The notes: generated from the letters alone by a model not told the origin. A stretch of DNA of 12,977 nucleotides from Paraglomus occultum (GCA_910592205.1 CAJVPJ010001041.1:1-12977), one strand, 5' to 3'; positions 1-8,297 are shown, numbered from the stretch's first letter. Numbers and translations: made by a program.

Positions 1-74
1 ATTACCTCAATCATTTCCAGGCACTCTAAGACTTTCCATGGCTTCTTTGATATCGCGTCAGTCATTTGAATTAC
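1..74 (-). CDS. second exon-like segment of the left-edge gene (partial)
   Basis: From the acceptor at 75 the minus-strand frame reads GTA ATT CAA ATG and onward, giving a segment containing MTDAISKKPWKVLECLEM and ending IE at base 6. There a GTAAT sequence (5-1) could be the next donor, or the frame simply continues off the window. The composition is protein-like and helical, in the same phase as the exon at 240-359. Together they support a spliced gene transcribed leftward. The rest of the gene lies outside the window and the family is not recognised. Confidence 0.4.
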
Positions 75-239
75 CTTGAAGGACAAAAAATTAATATTAA
101 ATGACTTGGGTTAATCTAATCGTCGAGCAAATATGGACAGAGTATTATATGTATAAAGCCGGAGCTCGCAAAAGTTAGCTAAACTATTGTTGTCCAGACA
201 TCTCAACTACATTATCTACACCGATGATATCACCCTTAC
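75..239 (-). other. predicted 165-base GT-AG intron
   Basis: On the minus strand it starts GTAAGG (239-234) and ends in a T-rich tract followed by CAAG (78-75). The TTAATATTAA run just before the tract could hold the branch point. Both flanking exons are in phase 0, so the frame continues across the junction. Confidence 0.4.
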
Positions 240-359
240 CCGTTCATCCAAAACCAGGTCTTTACAAATCTCCTCCCAAAGACTGATGATGGCAAATAAT
301 TCAACCAGTCGGCGATTATTTAACCAGTTGGCACTTTTGACAAAACTTTTTGGGTCCAT
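240..359 (-). CDS. exon-like segment ending at a GTAAGG splice donor (partial gene)
   Basis: Minus-strand reading from an ATG in good context (GCCATGG, 359-357) gives 40 codons beginning MDPKSFVKSANWLNN, continuing through LWEEICKDL and ending LDER. The open frame ends exactly at a GTAAGG donor (239-234). It is open upstream to about 400, so the ATG may be internal and an upstream exon may exist. The composition (Trp, Glu, Asp, Arg, Leu; few homopolymer residues) is unlike random AT-rich translation, and the segment looks helical. It continues in phase into the segment at 74-6 after a 165-base intron. The family is not recognised. The plus-strand ORF over the same bases is treated as a shadow. 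Confidence 0.45.
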
Positions 360-568
360 GGCAGCTAAAGCTACTTCGGCGAAGGTTTTTGAAAGAGTAA
401 ATTAACAGATAAGTAACATAACTGATGGGAAAAAAACATTCGCATTGATCAGCCTCCTAATTACTTTACAATGAATTCATCTTGTCTAAATTGCGAAGCA
501 TGTTAACCTACGTTTTTTTTATCAATCCCTGCTCTTCAAAGTACCAGAATCAAAAACATGATTGTTCA

Positions 569-748
569 GATAAGGTCCATTATGGACACAAGCCCAAATT
601 TCAACCGACCTGCTTTTCGACTAATGAAAATGATTTCAACGTGAAATTCTTCCGGCGGCCTGTTAACGCGAAGACTAATAAGCAATAAGTCACGGATATT
701 TGTGTGTCCCTTTCTCGCCTCTATCAAATGCCTTACCGAAAACAGCGA
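569..748 (-). CDS. 60-codon protein-like open segment without ATG at its start (exon or remnant)
   Basis: Open between TAA (751-749) and TGA (568-566). It includes LIEARKGHTNIRDLLL and VNRPPEEFHVEIIFISRK, a beta-like pattern with charged turns. The only Met is near the C-terminal end, so if real this is an internal exon or a broken gene. It lies 165 bases upstream (on the minus strand) of the open frame around 359-405 and could belong to the same gene, but the DNA between them is crowded with stops and no clean intron bridges them. A plus-strand ORF over 482-688 starts at TTG and looks less like a protein. Family not recognised. Confidence 0.3.
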
Positions 749-759
749 TTATTTCGTCA

Positions 760-879
760 TTCCATTCCTACATGGTGAGTATGATCCGGATTCCTGTCTG
801 TGTCGAGTGAGTCTTCAGTATTGTTGATCGAACCATCAACAATTATATAGAGTCCCACACGTGCCTGCCTACCACTGTT
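760..879 (-). other. 40-codon open segment, acidic and polar, possibly upstream coding of the same gene
   Basis: Open between TGA (882-880) and TGA (759-757). It contains ARVGLYIIVDGSINNTED followed by an Asp/His-rich end. It lies directly upstream of the 569-748 segment in a different frame. Eleven bases with stops in both frames separate the two, so one lost base cannot join them. It could be a separate exon or chance. Confidence 0.2.
820..843. repeat. 9-base perfect inverted repeat with 6-base loop
   Basis: ATTGTTGAT, then CGAACC, then ATCAACAAT. No T-run follows on either strand and no role is apparent. Confidence 0.5.
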
Positions 880-1260
880 TCAAAATGACGTGGTTCCAGT
901 CATGGTGAAAAAAGCTTTCAATAAATAACGTTTGTAAAGTCTATTTTATAAATGCGAGACAAAAGCATTGTGCATCGTTGAATCACGTGATTGTATGCGA
1001 TTCTCTCATAATCATGTGTTGCTGATAACGATTGTGGCACTTGGAATCGAAATAATTTTCGGGATAAAGATATTATATCACGTCAACAAGTGTGCGTTTG
1101 GAGTCTATTGATAAACAGCATACTCTCCGAAAAGCCCAGCAGTTATTAATATGACTCGTAGACAGTTAGTACTCTTTATCAGTATTAATATGACCTTCTT
1201 TGAATTGTATTTTTATTTTATAACTATTATATTATATGATGAGTGATTACGTCAATGCTA

Positions 1261-1551
1261 GTAGTCATTGGCCTCTTCCTTCTTCTTGTACTTGGGAATG
1301 TCTTCGTGTGTTGACAACAGTCGCGGTGCGCCAAAATTTTTTCGTTTGTCCGAGCCGATATGGAATGTAGTTACAACGGGGAGTGTACACAATATGAGCC
1401 CGCGTGGCTCCAAAAATATAATTTGGATTTTAAAAAAGATGGGTTTTGTGTGACGGGGGGTCGCGAGTGATTTAGCTTTTCGATAGCAACCGAAAGCCCC
1501 GCACACAAGATAAATTCGGTAATGGTGAGTTTATTTAAATGTATTGTTTTT
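1261..1551 (-). CDS. 97-codon open frame without ATG, lysine-rich C-terminus (possible last exon)
   Basis: Minus-strand frame open from about 1551 to TAG (1260-1258). It has no in-frame ATG, so in a eukaryote it could only be a terminal exon. The last dozen residues, PKYKKKEEANDY, look like a genuine charged C-terminal tail. The middle (about GSDKRKNFGAPRLL) is also plausible, but the upstream half is poorer. The region is more GC-rich than its surroundings. A plus-strand ORF over the same bases (ATG at 1298) competes. A GTGAGT motif just after an ATG on the plus strand at 1520-1528 raises the alternative that this is a promoter or leader of a plus-strand gene. Function unknown. Confidence 0.18.
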
Positions 1552-3117
1552 TATTAAAAATGATAAGACTTTGTTTAGAACAAAGCCATTTTGTTAAAAG
1601 GCTTTCTTTTTCTTCACAATCGAGAAAGTTTTTTGTGCGCGTGTTATGCAACCGCGGTGATTTGGCTTAAAACGTAGCCAGATAAAAATACGTGTAGTTG
1701 AGCAGATGTTCACAATAATCAAAATGTGTGAAAATGTAACAATCACGCAGACAAGGAAAACGATGAGATTAAATAGATTTACGAATATCTGCTAAAGTTC
1801 AACGTAAAGATTTACAAAACTCCAAAAGTGGTCTGGACTATTAGTAACAAGTACAATTGTTTCCAATGGGAATCTTCCCAAAATCTTCACTACAAAATAA
1901 TCCACCTTTTTTAGTATTAGTTTACTTATCCGCATTGTTTGAGTGACATGCGATTGTGCGTGTCGGATTGTCTAATATGTCGAACTGCTATTATTACTTT
2001 GATGTAACCATCGGATTTTTTAAAGACTCCCGCGACTGTTTCGGTTTTTATCTCCCTTTTGTATAGCCTTATATAAGCAGAGCAGAAAATTTATATTATG
2101 TAAGATGTTATTTTTAAAGTAAAAATGGGGTATGGATGTAATGTCAGGGTGCCCCTATTATTAGACGCAATTTTGTTCAAGCTTAACAAGTTGTTGATAA
2201 GTAATGAATTTTTTAAGATATGCACTCAAATCTCTTAAAGCTTGTATAATTTATAAACTTGCATTTTTAAGATTATATTCACGATGCTTGACCATGATAT
2301 AAACGTTTTGTCTAGCTTTTGCAGCTAAAAATGACGTCAAGATAATGTCTCAGTGATAAGTAATTTATAATTGGTCTGTAAACTAAACTGTACACAGATT
2401 TGTTTCTTCACCGTTATGTCCTGAGGTAGTAGTAGTAGCAAAGTATTGTGATTTCTGACATTTATTATAGACAATCAATTGGTTTTGCTATCAACAGCAA
2501 TTTATTATGCTAAAGTTCAGCTTCTGGCGACAAATATGACAAAAATGCTGATGGCTTAGGGTTAATGATCGGTATCTGGACAAAACATTACGTGTCTTTG
2601 GACAATATTAGCTGCTTTTCTGAGAATTCTGGTAAACTATTACTATTACTATACATGTTGGGGTATTTACTCAGAAATTCGGGAGATATTAATATAAAGT
2701 AATTTTCAAATTTGGACCGAAAACAGTCTAGGATGTAACTTTTTTAGCCACAAAAACTTATTATGTTAAATTGTTAATAACTAAAGCTAATAATGCCCTA
2801 CTTAATAATTATGATTTTCAACCAGTTCATTGTCTTGATAAGATTAATTTACAAATTTGTTTAAATTTACTTCTAAAATGCGGATTAATTTTTGTAGAGA
2901 CCACGTTTAGCTACAATCTTTAGCTTGTCAGAATTTTCAAACATGATAAAGGCTTTATTAATGATTAAGAAACGGGTACATAACAATAATTTTCTTTAAA
3001 ATGCCCAAAAGTTAAAAAGTCAAATTTGCCTACAAGCTAAAAGATAACAAAGTTAAATGGTGTTTTAATAAAATTTTTATTTTTCCAATTGGTTTATTAT
3101 TAACTACGGTTGTATTT
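1552..3117. other. AT-rich stretch, no supportable gene
   Basis: No open frame here combines length, ATG and protein-like composition. The only notable simple sequence is a short GTA microsatellite at 2426-2438. Nothing resembles a tRNA, rRNA or transposon end. Confidence 0.5.
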
Positions 3118-3187
3118 TCAAGATATCACAACTTTTTTTGAATATTTCGAAAGTCGCAATTCCGAAGTCGTGGGATTGTTTATTCGT
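3118..3187 (-). CDS. candidate terminal exon, 70 bases
   Basis: It follows a GTAAACAG acceptor (3188-3190) after a 140-base intron. In the phase set by the 3328-3430 exon it reads RINNPTTSELRLSKYSKK and ends at TGA (3120-3118). In another phase it is open to a TAG at about 3106 (ending DILKIQP), so the phase is not settled by this exon alone. Confidence 0.25.
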
Positions 3188-3327
3188 CTGTTTACAATTT
3201 GAGGATAGCAAAGATTTATTCACGATTATTATTACTATAATTTTGTATGATTGTAAAAGGAAGGCATATGAGAGACGGTGTAATATATTTACCAATTTAT
3301 ACAAAAACCCCGTATTAGTATACTCAC

Positions 3328-3430
3328 TCTCTAGAGTCTCCTCTATGCTGTCGGGTGCATTTGTATAAAATGCTCCACGGGCGTGACGTATTGTCCAACG
3401 TCGTGTCTAGACGCTCCGCAGTAACTAGGC
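3328..3430 (-). CDS. candidate internal exon, 103 bases
   Basis: Bounded by the CCCACAG acceptor (3431-3433) and a GTGAGT donor (3327-3322). One frame is open throughout. It begins LVTAERLDTTLDNTSRPW, continues with a CTRQH-containing stretch, and has a polar, charged composition. The exon is clearly more GC-rich than the flanks. With the predicted exon at 3187-3118 the frame continues to a TGA, giving about 62 codons after the TGA in exon 1. Family not recognised. Confidence 0.3.
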
Positions 3431-3514
3431 CTGTGGGTCAGAAAAATTCATTCGCAATATATTAAAATGTTTATCTTTCTAAAAATAATAATAAAGTATG
3501 TAAAATATACTTAC
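3431..3514 (-). other. predicted 84-base GT-AG intron
   Basis: Donor GTAAGT (3514-3509), and a T-rich tract ending TTTTTCTGACCCACAG at the acceptor. Both ends fit the eukaryotic consensus closely, and the length is typical of fungal introns. Confidence 0.4.
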
Positions 3515-3600
3515 CACCAATCTCTTGTGGTCATTTAGAACCGTTCTGTTCACAGACTATCTTGTGTCTGACTATTAAAAGGGATATAACGGGCTATAAA
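3515..3600 (-). other. candidate first exon, ending at a perfect GTAAGT donor
   Basis: The minus strand reads ATGACCACAAGAGATTGGTG (3534-3515) followed by GTAAGT (3514-3509). The upstream boundary is unknown and 3600 is nominal. Two frames are possible. From the ATG, the frame enters exon 2 and stops at a TAG after about 35 residues. In the other frame, a TGA (3533-3531) sits five codons before the donor, after which the frame stays open through both following exons. Either the transcript is non-coding or carries a short peptide, or the sequence has a lesion here. Confidence 0.3.
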
Positions 3601-3702
3601 CAGATAACATAATAGCAAAATGTTGAAAGCATGTAGGTCATGATGGCTTACATTCAATCAAGCCTGAAGTTTAATAATGTACATGCCCTTTGACACAATT
3701 GA

Positions 3703-4008
3703 TTGCGACATCGGCTCCATACAAATTTCCAATATAAAGCACTACTAAAATCGAAGCAAATAAATAGTAAACGGACATTGAGCATTCTGATAAGTAAATA
3801 CTCTCGTGCAATTAAAAAGGTTTGTCATTATTACGAAACCTGTCGGGAAAACTATAAAGACGTTGAGGAACTGGTAATGTGGCATGAAGACTTTTCTATG
3901 TTGACATCGGATTATTGTACAAACACTTTACGATACCCCAACTATTACTACTACCGAGTTGTATATCCCATTGATACTACAGAGAAGGTTACCGATAAAA
4001 TAAAATAA
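3703..4008 (+). CDS. 101-codon open frame without usable ATG start (possible exon)
   Basis: Open after TGA (3700-3702) to TAA (4006-4008). It starts at TTG, which eukaryotic nuclear genes rarely use, and the first in-frame ATG is far into the frame, so it could only be an exon or a broken gene. Residues about 28-60 (SKYSRAIKKVCHYYETCREN and onward) are basic and helical. The C-terminal part is tyrosine-rich (YYYYRVVYP). ATG-bearing frames just upstream (3641 and 3679) enter the area in other phases. Family not recognised. Confidence 0.25.
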   Translation: MRHRLHTNFQYKALLKSKQINSKRTLSILISKYSRAIKKVCHYYETCRENYKDVEELVMWHEDFSMLTSDYCTNTLRYPNYYYYRVVYPIDTTEKVTDKIK

Positions 4009-5640
4009 CAGATATAACAACGTGTCAAAGGAATAGCCAATATGAGTCTGGTTGGAACTGAGATATTTATTGTCTCTAGTTATTGCGAGAAACTTTTAAA
4101 TTGCCTCTACTGAAGCAGGGCAAAAATATTTATTCTGAGAGAGTAAAGTACCTAGGGGGACTTGCAGATATCTTTTGAACGTCGGCCAATGGTTCTTAGT
4201 TTATCGATTTTTCTCTCTATCGTATTAATAATTTTTGAATAAAGACTGTAAGTCGCGTTATAGTTTGTGTCATGCAATGCTGTAGGGATTATTGCACAGT
4301 TTATCAACAGCTCAGTATTGTGGCTACTATAGTTCATTTGAGGCGACTATGAAATACGAACTCTCAACATACATAATATATGTTTATAATAATAGCATGA
4401 TTAAATGCGTATAAACGATATTCATAATTCGTCATGGTATTGGAGACTTTGATCTTCATGTAGATTAACCTTTTTCGAATTACGCCTTTCGCTAGTTTTA
4501 CATAGTCCAACCAGTATACAGTTCAGCTTATCCTGTTAAAATTTTGGAGTCTGCTAACAATTACAGTAGCACAGCAGAAGAACATGACCAAGTGATTGTT
4601 ATAGTAACGATCATCAGTTTATTTATATCTTTGGCATGTCTAAGCCGGATTATACTTAAGTCTAGAACACCACACAATTAATATAATTACTATTAGCCTT
4701 AACCCACATCACCAACTGTTCACTGATAAAAAGCCAAATGCGCTAATAATGACCTGTTTAACTTACGTCCTTTTAATTTCGGGAATCGATTTTCCCATGT
4801 ACACATGATGAGCAATAGATGTTCACACCCTTCGCTGCTTGCATGTCGGAAACGGGTAGACTTATGAATGCATGCTGCAGAACGTCTGTGGCAAAACTTG
4901 ATATATTACTGGGATTGGGATTATAAAACATGCACAATTATCAAAGACGCTTAATACAGTAGAAGAAATGTTTATAAACGTTATATTTACGTTGGTTGCG
5001 TTAGTTATTGGCTATCACATCTCAATCAGATTTTCACATTCTCGTACTCAAATGTTTACTATTTTTAACTTGATTCAGTTAAAAAAAAACTCACGGAACG
5101 ATAACATTTTACTTTTTGATGTTAACCTTTTCGTAGTATAAAGAAAGTATAAATTATTAGATTTAAATTATATTGTAAAATACTGATATGCTTTTTATTA
5201 GAGCTAATTTGTCGATAGCTTGCATTATATGGTTTACATCCTTTATGATCTTCAAAATGACTCCTTATTTTTGATAAACAGGTTTTGTCTTTGCTATTGT
5301 TTATTGGCGATAACAAAGATGCAACATTAAAATAGATATAGATTTGCGATTCATAGAAGATGAAGATTCTAATAGGTTCAATTGTCTTACGAATTACAGA
5401 ACGGTCTCATGGAATGTTTATCTGGGAAAGAGGAGAGGGGAAAAGGGAGGGTTGGGGATATTCTAAAATCAATATTGTTTAATATATTTTTATGAGACTG
5501 AGTGTACGCATATGTTTGTTTAAGCAAAAAATAATTGGCAGTTAGCTGCTTTGTAATATTTAGTAAACGAAACATAATAGATGAAGAACTTTAATAAAAA
5601 AGTGACGTATTTTGGCATCTGCATCAAATAAAGTTTTTAC
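4009..5640. other. AT-rich stretch with only weak ORFs
   Basis: A 61-codon minus-strand ORF with an ATG (4337-4152) ends in a basic segment (INTIERKIDKLRTIGRRSKD). Two further minus ORFs (5316-5122, TTG start; 5575-5387) look no better than chance. I see no RNA gene, transposon end or sizeable repeat here. Confidence 0.4.
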
Positions 5641-5641
5641 G

Positions 5642-5649
5642 TATAAATA
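5642..5649 (+). promoter_or_regulatory. TATA-like box upstream of the ORF at 5696
   Basis: TATAAATA, 47 bases before the ATG at 5696. The spacing suits a TATA promoter with a short leader. It only matters if that ORF is real. Confidence 0.2.
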
Positions 5650-5695
5650 AGCACAGTGTCCTACAGGTCAATCCACATCTTTAAAAAGATTGAGC

Positions 5696-6001
5696 ATGAC
5701 AACTTTTAAAGCATTTAAACCTCTACCAAAGAAAAATACTACAAAACAAACGCACAACACGAGACCCTATGTCAAACTCCATGTACTCAAAATGGTGCTC
5801 CAACCGCACACGAAACTACAACGACAATTAATATTGTGTCGGGATAAACGGCTGGCAACCTTCGTACGATCAACGCCCGTTAATTCATACCTGACTGATG
5901 ACTGTAGCCAGGACCTGACAAAGACATGCTTACCAATAGACAACGACCAAGTGCTGCTGCTACATATTGGTAGCAATAAGACATACAAAAAACATTTATA
6001 A
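5696..6001 (+). CDS. hypothetical basic protein, 101 residues
   Basis: ATG at 5696 to TAA at 5999-6001. The first third is rich in Lys, Pro and Thr (KAFKPLPKKNTTKQ), the middle is basic, and the end contains DNDQVLLLHIGSNKTYKK. There is no signal peptide and no membrane segment. The A- and C-rich composition differs from the flanking AT-rich DNA, and a TATA-like box lies 47 bases upstream. An overlapping minus-strand ORF is a shadow, lacking comparable composition. The length is within what chance gives in this window, so the call is tentative. Family not recognised. Confidence 0.25.
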   Translation: MTTFKAFKPLPKKNTTKQTHNTRPYVKLHVLKMVLQPHTKLQRQLILCRDKRLATFVRSTPVNSYLTDDCSQDLTKTCLPIDNDQVLLLHIGSNKTYKKHL

Positions 6002-6062
6002 GCGAGCTTTGCAAGATACTCCTGTTGCATGGAAGTCTTCAGTTCACAAAAAGAAGCAGCAC

Positions 6063-6356
6063 CTTTTAAACAATATTATTCTTGTTATTCATTACATTAA
6101 ATTATTATAAGTTTTACAGTGGGTTTTTTGAATGGTAAAGACATTATTCTTTGTTTTATGGTGGGTTTGAATAGTAAAGATATCTTACACAATTTCAGAT
6201 GTTGATGCGTTTAGTGATGTAAAATCTTTTGCATCTTTTAAACAATATTATGACGTCGTTATAGACAATTTAAAATTGTTCTTGTTATTCATTACATTAT
6301 ATTATCCTATGTTTGTCTTTGTTTTATTGTGGGTTTTTTGAAATAAAGATATTATT
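6063..6356 (+). repeat. degenerate direct duplication, two copies of about 120 bases
   Basis: Copy A (6063-6186) and copy B (6235-6356) share CTTTTAAACAATATTAT (6063-6079 and 6235-6251), an exact 19-base block CTTGTTATTCATTACATTA (6081-6099 and 6281-6299) and an exact GTGGGTTTTTTGAA (6119-6132 and 6329-6342). Copy A has an extra partial unit, GTGGGTTTGAAT, at 6161-6172. Copy B carries an insertion of about 30 bases at 6252-6280. No terminal inverted repeats are seen. It could be an old tandem duplication. Confidence 0.6.
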
Positions 6357-6744
6357 GCACTCTAAACAATATTGGACGGTTGCAATATGCAATATCGGTG
6401 CGTTAAGTGTGCAGCCAGTTACAGTTTGCCATAGCTAACTAATTAACAACACTCTCAAAGCATTATTTGACTTGTATAATAATACGCATGTCAATAGCGA
6501 TAGAACAATATTACGTATTTCAATATTCCAATACACACGAATTGCAAGAAAGAAAGTTCAAAACAGCCGTACATTTATTATCAAGCAATGAACTGACAAT
6601 TTAAATCGCCAATTTATCATGCATTTATTATTGAGTTAGCACTATTTTCTATGTAAAAACCATATTGTAAAGTAGAATCCATCGTAATTAACATATTAAT
6701 ATAGAAAGAGAAACAACCACGATTCTAGATGAGTCGAAAATACA

Positions 6745-7179
6745 TTAAGCGCCCACCCAAAGGCCATTAATAGTTGTCGAACCAAGTGTAGCACCCTTAT
6801 ACTTAATAAGTATTGTCTGCTTATTCCACTTGCGAAGCAAATGTCCGGTAATGTCAAATTTCCAACCGGCAGTCCCGCCATTTTGCATGGCCACTGCTTT
6901 AGGGCCTGCGAACAAAGGCGTTAAATCGTATAATACTGTAGAAGCGCTCACAATCAAGATTTTGTAGTTAGCCCAGTTGGGATCAGTAAATCCATCATTC
7001 CATTTTCCGGCTATGGTTGTCTTTGTCGATGATTCAGAGTATTGAATATAGCCATTAGGTTTGGTAAACGAAGAGTACGCAATATCACCGTTAACTCGTG
7101 CGACTGGTTTAGCAACCAAAGATAAAGGAAGTAATAGCGCCAGGAAGAAGAAGATCAAGACAGAGTTTTTTGGTGACAT
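6745..7179 (-). CDS. small secreted cysteine-free protein, 144 residues, unrecognised family
   Basis: Single-exon reading frame of 144 codons from ATG (7179-7177) to TAA (6747-6745). Residues 1-6 are a short polar n-region, 7-22 a strongly hydrophobic core (VLIFFFLALLLPLSLV), and cleavage is likely near Ala23, so the product should enter the secretory pathway. The mature part of about 121 residues has no cysteine, five tryptophans (60, 69, 106, 118, 141) and alternating hydrophobic/polar stretches such as NYKILIVSAS and KQTILIKYKG, suggesting a beta-rich domain. A segment at about 58-75 (GKW, then GFTDPN, then NYK) looks like strand-turn-strand. No transmembrane helix follows the signal, and no GPI tail is visible. 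I do not recognise the family. The general style matches small secreted proteins of early-diverging fungi (inference only). At 144 codons it is the longest ORF in the window and longer than chance would usually give at this base composition. A TATA-like site lies about 120 bases upstream. A divergent ORF on the other strand starts 38 bases away and covers its promoter. Confidence 0.8.
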   Translation of the reverse strand: MSPKNSVLIFFFLALLLPLSLVAKPVARVNGDIAYSSFTKPNGYIQYSESSTKTTIAGKWNDGFTDPNWANYKILIVSASTVLYDLTPLFAGPKAVAMQNGGTAGWKFDITGHLLRKWNKQTILIKYKGATLGSTTINGLWVGA

Positions 7180-7217
7180 TTTTTTGTATAAAGTTCGTGC
7201 AATAGCAATTCGTAGAT

Positions 7218-7547
7218 ATGGACGTTATTCAACAAAAAGCTTTTGATTCGGAACAACTTCTTATGAAAAGACAGCAGTCAGACGGGAACGAGATCTTTAT
7301 ATATTGTTGGATGGGAAGAGAAAGCGTACTCGTGGAAATAGCATACAAACGGAATAATTACCAAACTTGTTCAAAATTATTTTTGTCTGAAATAGATGAC
7401 CAGTGGCAGGAAATAACATATTTGACATGCGTCTTGCTTATAGAACACGTTAGCTCCTTGATTACACAAAGTCATTCAACAAGGTTTAAAACGACGTTTG
7501 CTGTAAGCGAAAAGATGGCCAATGAATTTCTCGTAATTATGGATTAA
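7218..7547 (+). CDS. hypothetical 109-residue ORF, divergent from the secreted-protein gene
   Basis: ATG at 7218 to a TAA stop at 7545-7547. The product is acidic to neutral, has mixed composition (rich in Glu, Gln, Ser and Leu) and no signal peptide or clear membrane segment. A second in-frame Met (residue 16, at 7263) is another possible start. A stretch around residues 63-85 (QEITYLTCVLLIEHVSSLIT) would form an amphipathic helix. I do not recognise it. Its ATG is only 38 bases from the ATG of the convincing minus-strand gene, and its body covers that gene's likely promoter. The two could hardly be expressed as simple neighbours, so this may be a chance ORF, an exon of a larger plus-strand gene, or an antisense transcript. 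About one ORF of this size is expected by chance in a 13 kb window this AT-rich. Confidence 0.3.
   Translation: MDVIQQKAFDSEQLLMKRQQSDGNEIFIYCWMGRESVLVEIAYKRNNYQTCSKLFLSEIDDQWQEITYLTCVLLIEHVSSLITQSHSTRFKTTFAVSEKMANEFLVIMD
7296..7303 (-). promoter_or_regulatory. TATA-like box for the secreted-protein gene
   Basis: Read on the minus strand this is TATATAAA, within AATATATAAAG. It lies 117-124 bases upstream of the ATG at 7179, which would leave a 5' leader of about 90 bases. A second TATA-like TTTATAC at about 7187-7193 is too close to the ATG to act as the box. The call rests on sequence and spacing only. Confidence 0.3.
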
Positions 7548-7978
7548 CATTGACAAAATAGAAGATAATTTAAAATTCTATTACTATTTATAGCAAATGC
7601 ACCCCCTTATTTATTACTGGACATTATGAGGATATTGTCGCTAATAATAAACATGATCACGTGGATACAATGCAACATCTTTTGATAATTGCACATCGAC
7701 ACAACCAGACAATTACTTTGTCAAAGACGAGTTAATATGGCACAAGGCTGTGTAATCGTGTGACAGGATTATTCTCGAAATTCATTTTAAGTTAAAAATA
7801 GCCGCTTAATCAGTCATCCAGATTGCACGTGCTATTTTTAAAAAAAGTATACGGCAACAGTAACGCACAGCGACAAGAACAAACAATCCCTCTCGTGGAA
7901 AGGGCTAATTTTTTTTTTCACTAAAGTTCGTCAGATAATGGCATACCGTCTAGTTATCATAATAATGGTGCGTATGAC

Positions 7979-8179
7979 ATGTTCAAGTCTGTGATAAGTT
8001 GGCAGTTTATATCGAATATGAAACATCGATTATATAGAATACTCGTTGCGCTTATAGTAAAAATCGCTAACCGAGTCCCCCATTTTTTTATAGAATACGT
8101 TGTCGGTGAAATTTTGTCAAACGTTCAACAAGACAGACAAGAGAATTTTCTATGCAGATTTCACCATATAGCACGATAA
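7979..8179 (+). CDS. hypothetical 66-residue ORF, tail-to-tail with 8088-8297
   Basis: ATG to TAA. Residues about 15-40 are hydrophobic and basic, and the end (SNVQQDRQENFLCRFHH) is polar. Its last 92 bases overlap the minus-strand ORF at 8088-8297, so at most one is likely real. Family not recognised. Confidence 0.15.
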   Translation: MFKSVISWQFISNMKHRLYRILVALIVKIANRVPHFFIEYVVGEILSNVQQDRQENFLCRFHHIAR

Positions 8180-8297
8180 ATTTAGTGATTGAGACACTCG
8201 TTCTGCAAATCTTAATCAAATAATCAATCTTTTTCAGAATTTTGACATGTTCTCTTGCGTCGATTACGAATGCCTTACCTCTCTTGCAATGTGACAT
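8088..8297 (-). CDS. hypothetical 69-residue ORF
   Basis: ATG (8297-8295) to TAA. The product is basic, with segments GKAFVIDAREHVKILKKID and a cysteine-containing middle (GEICIENSLVCLVERL). An AT-rich TATATTTAAAT-like run lies about 30 bases upstream. A GTAAGG inside codons 7-9 could instead be a splice donor. It overlaps the plus-strand ORF above; of the two, this one has the more protein-like composition. Family not recognised. Confidence 0.22.
   Translation of the reverse strand: MSHCKRGKAFVIDAREHVKILKKIDYLIKICRTSVSITKFIVLYGEICIENSLVCLVERLTKFHRQRIL

Noticed and set aside
187-405. Plus-strand ORF with a reverse-transcriptase-like YTDD motif
   Set aside because: It starts at TTG, has no other polymerase motif around YTDD, and lies opposite a more convincing minus-strand exon with a splice donor. 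Treated as a shadow.
482-688. Plus-strand 68-codon ORF
   Set aside because: TTG start and AT-rich-type composition; antisense to the better minus-strand segment at 569-748.
1268-1453. Plus-strand 61-codon ORF
   Set aside because: TTG start. The pyrimidine-rich DNA at its beginning is better explained as the lysine/glutamate codons of the minus-strand frame, though neither is certain.
2422-2432. Eleven bases identical to the 5' part of let-7 microRNA (TGAGGTAGTAG)
   Set aside because: The match ends in a GTA microsatellite and there is no complementary arm nearby to form a precursor hairpin.
5122-5575. Two minus-strand ORFs of 62-64 codons
   Set aside because: One starts at TTG, both have random AT-rich composition, and no splice or promoter signals support them.
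5767-6030. Minus-strand 87-codon ORF
   Set aside because: Antisense to the 5696-6001 ORF, which has an ATG, a TATA box and a more natural composition.
6696-7246. Two further ORFs overlapping the secreted-protein gene (6696-6881 minus, 7061-7246 plus)
   Set aside because: Both are other-frame shadows of the convincing 6745-7179 gene.
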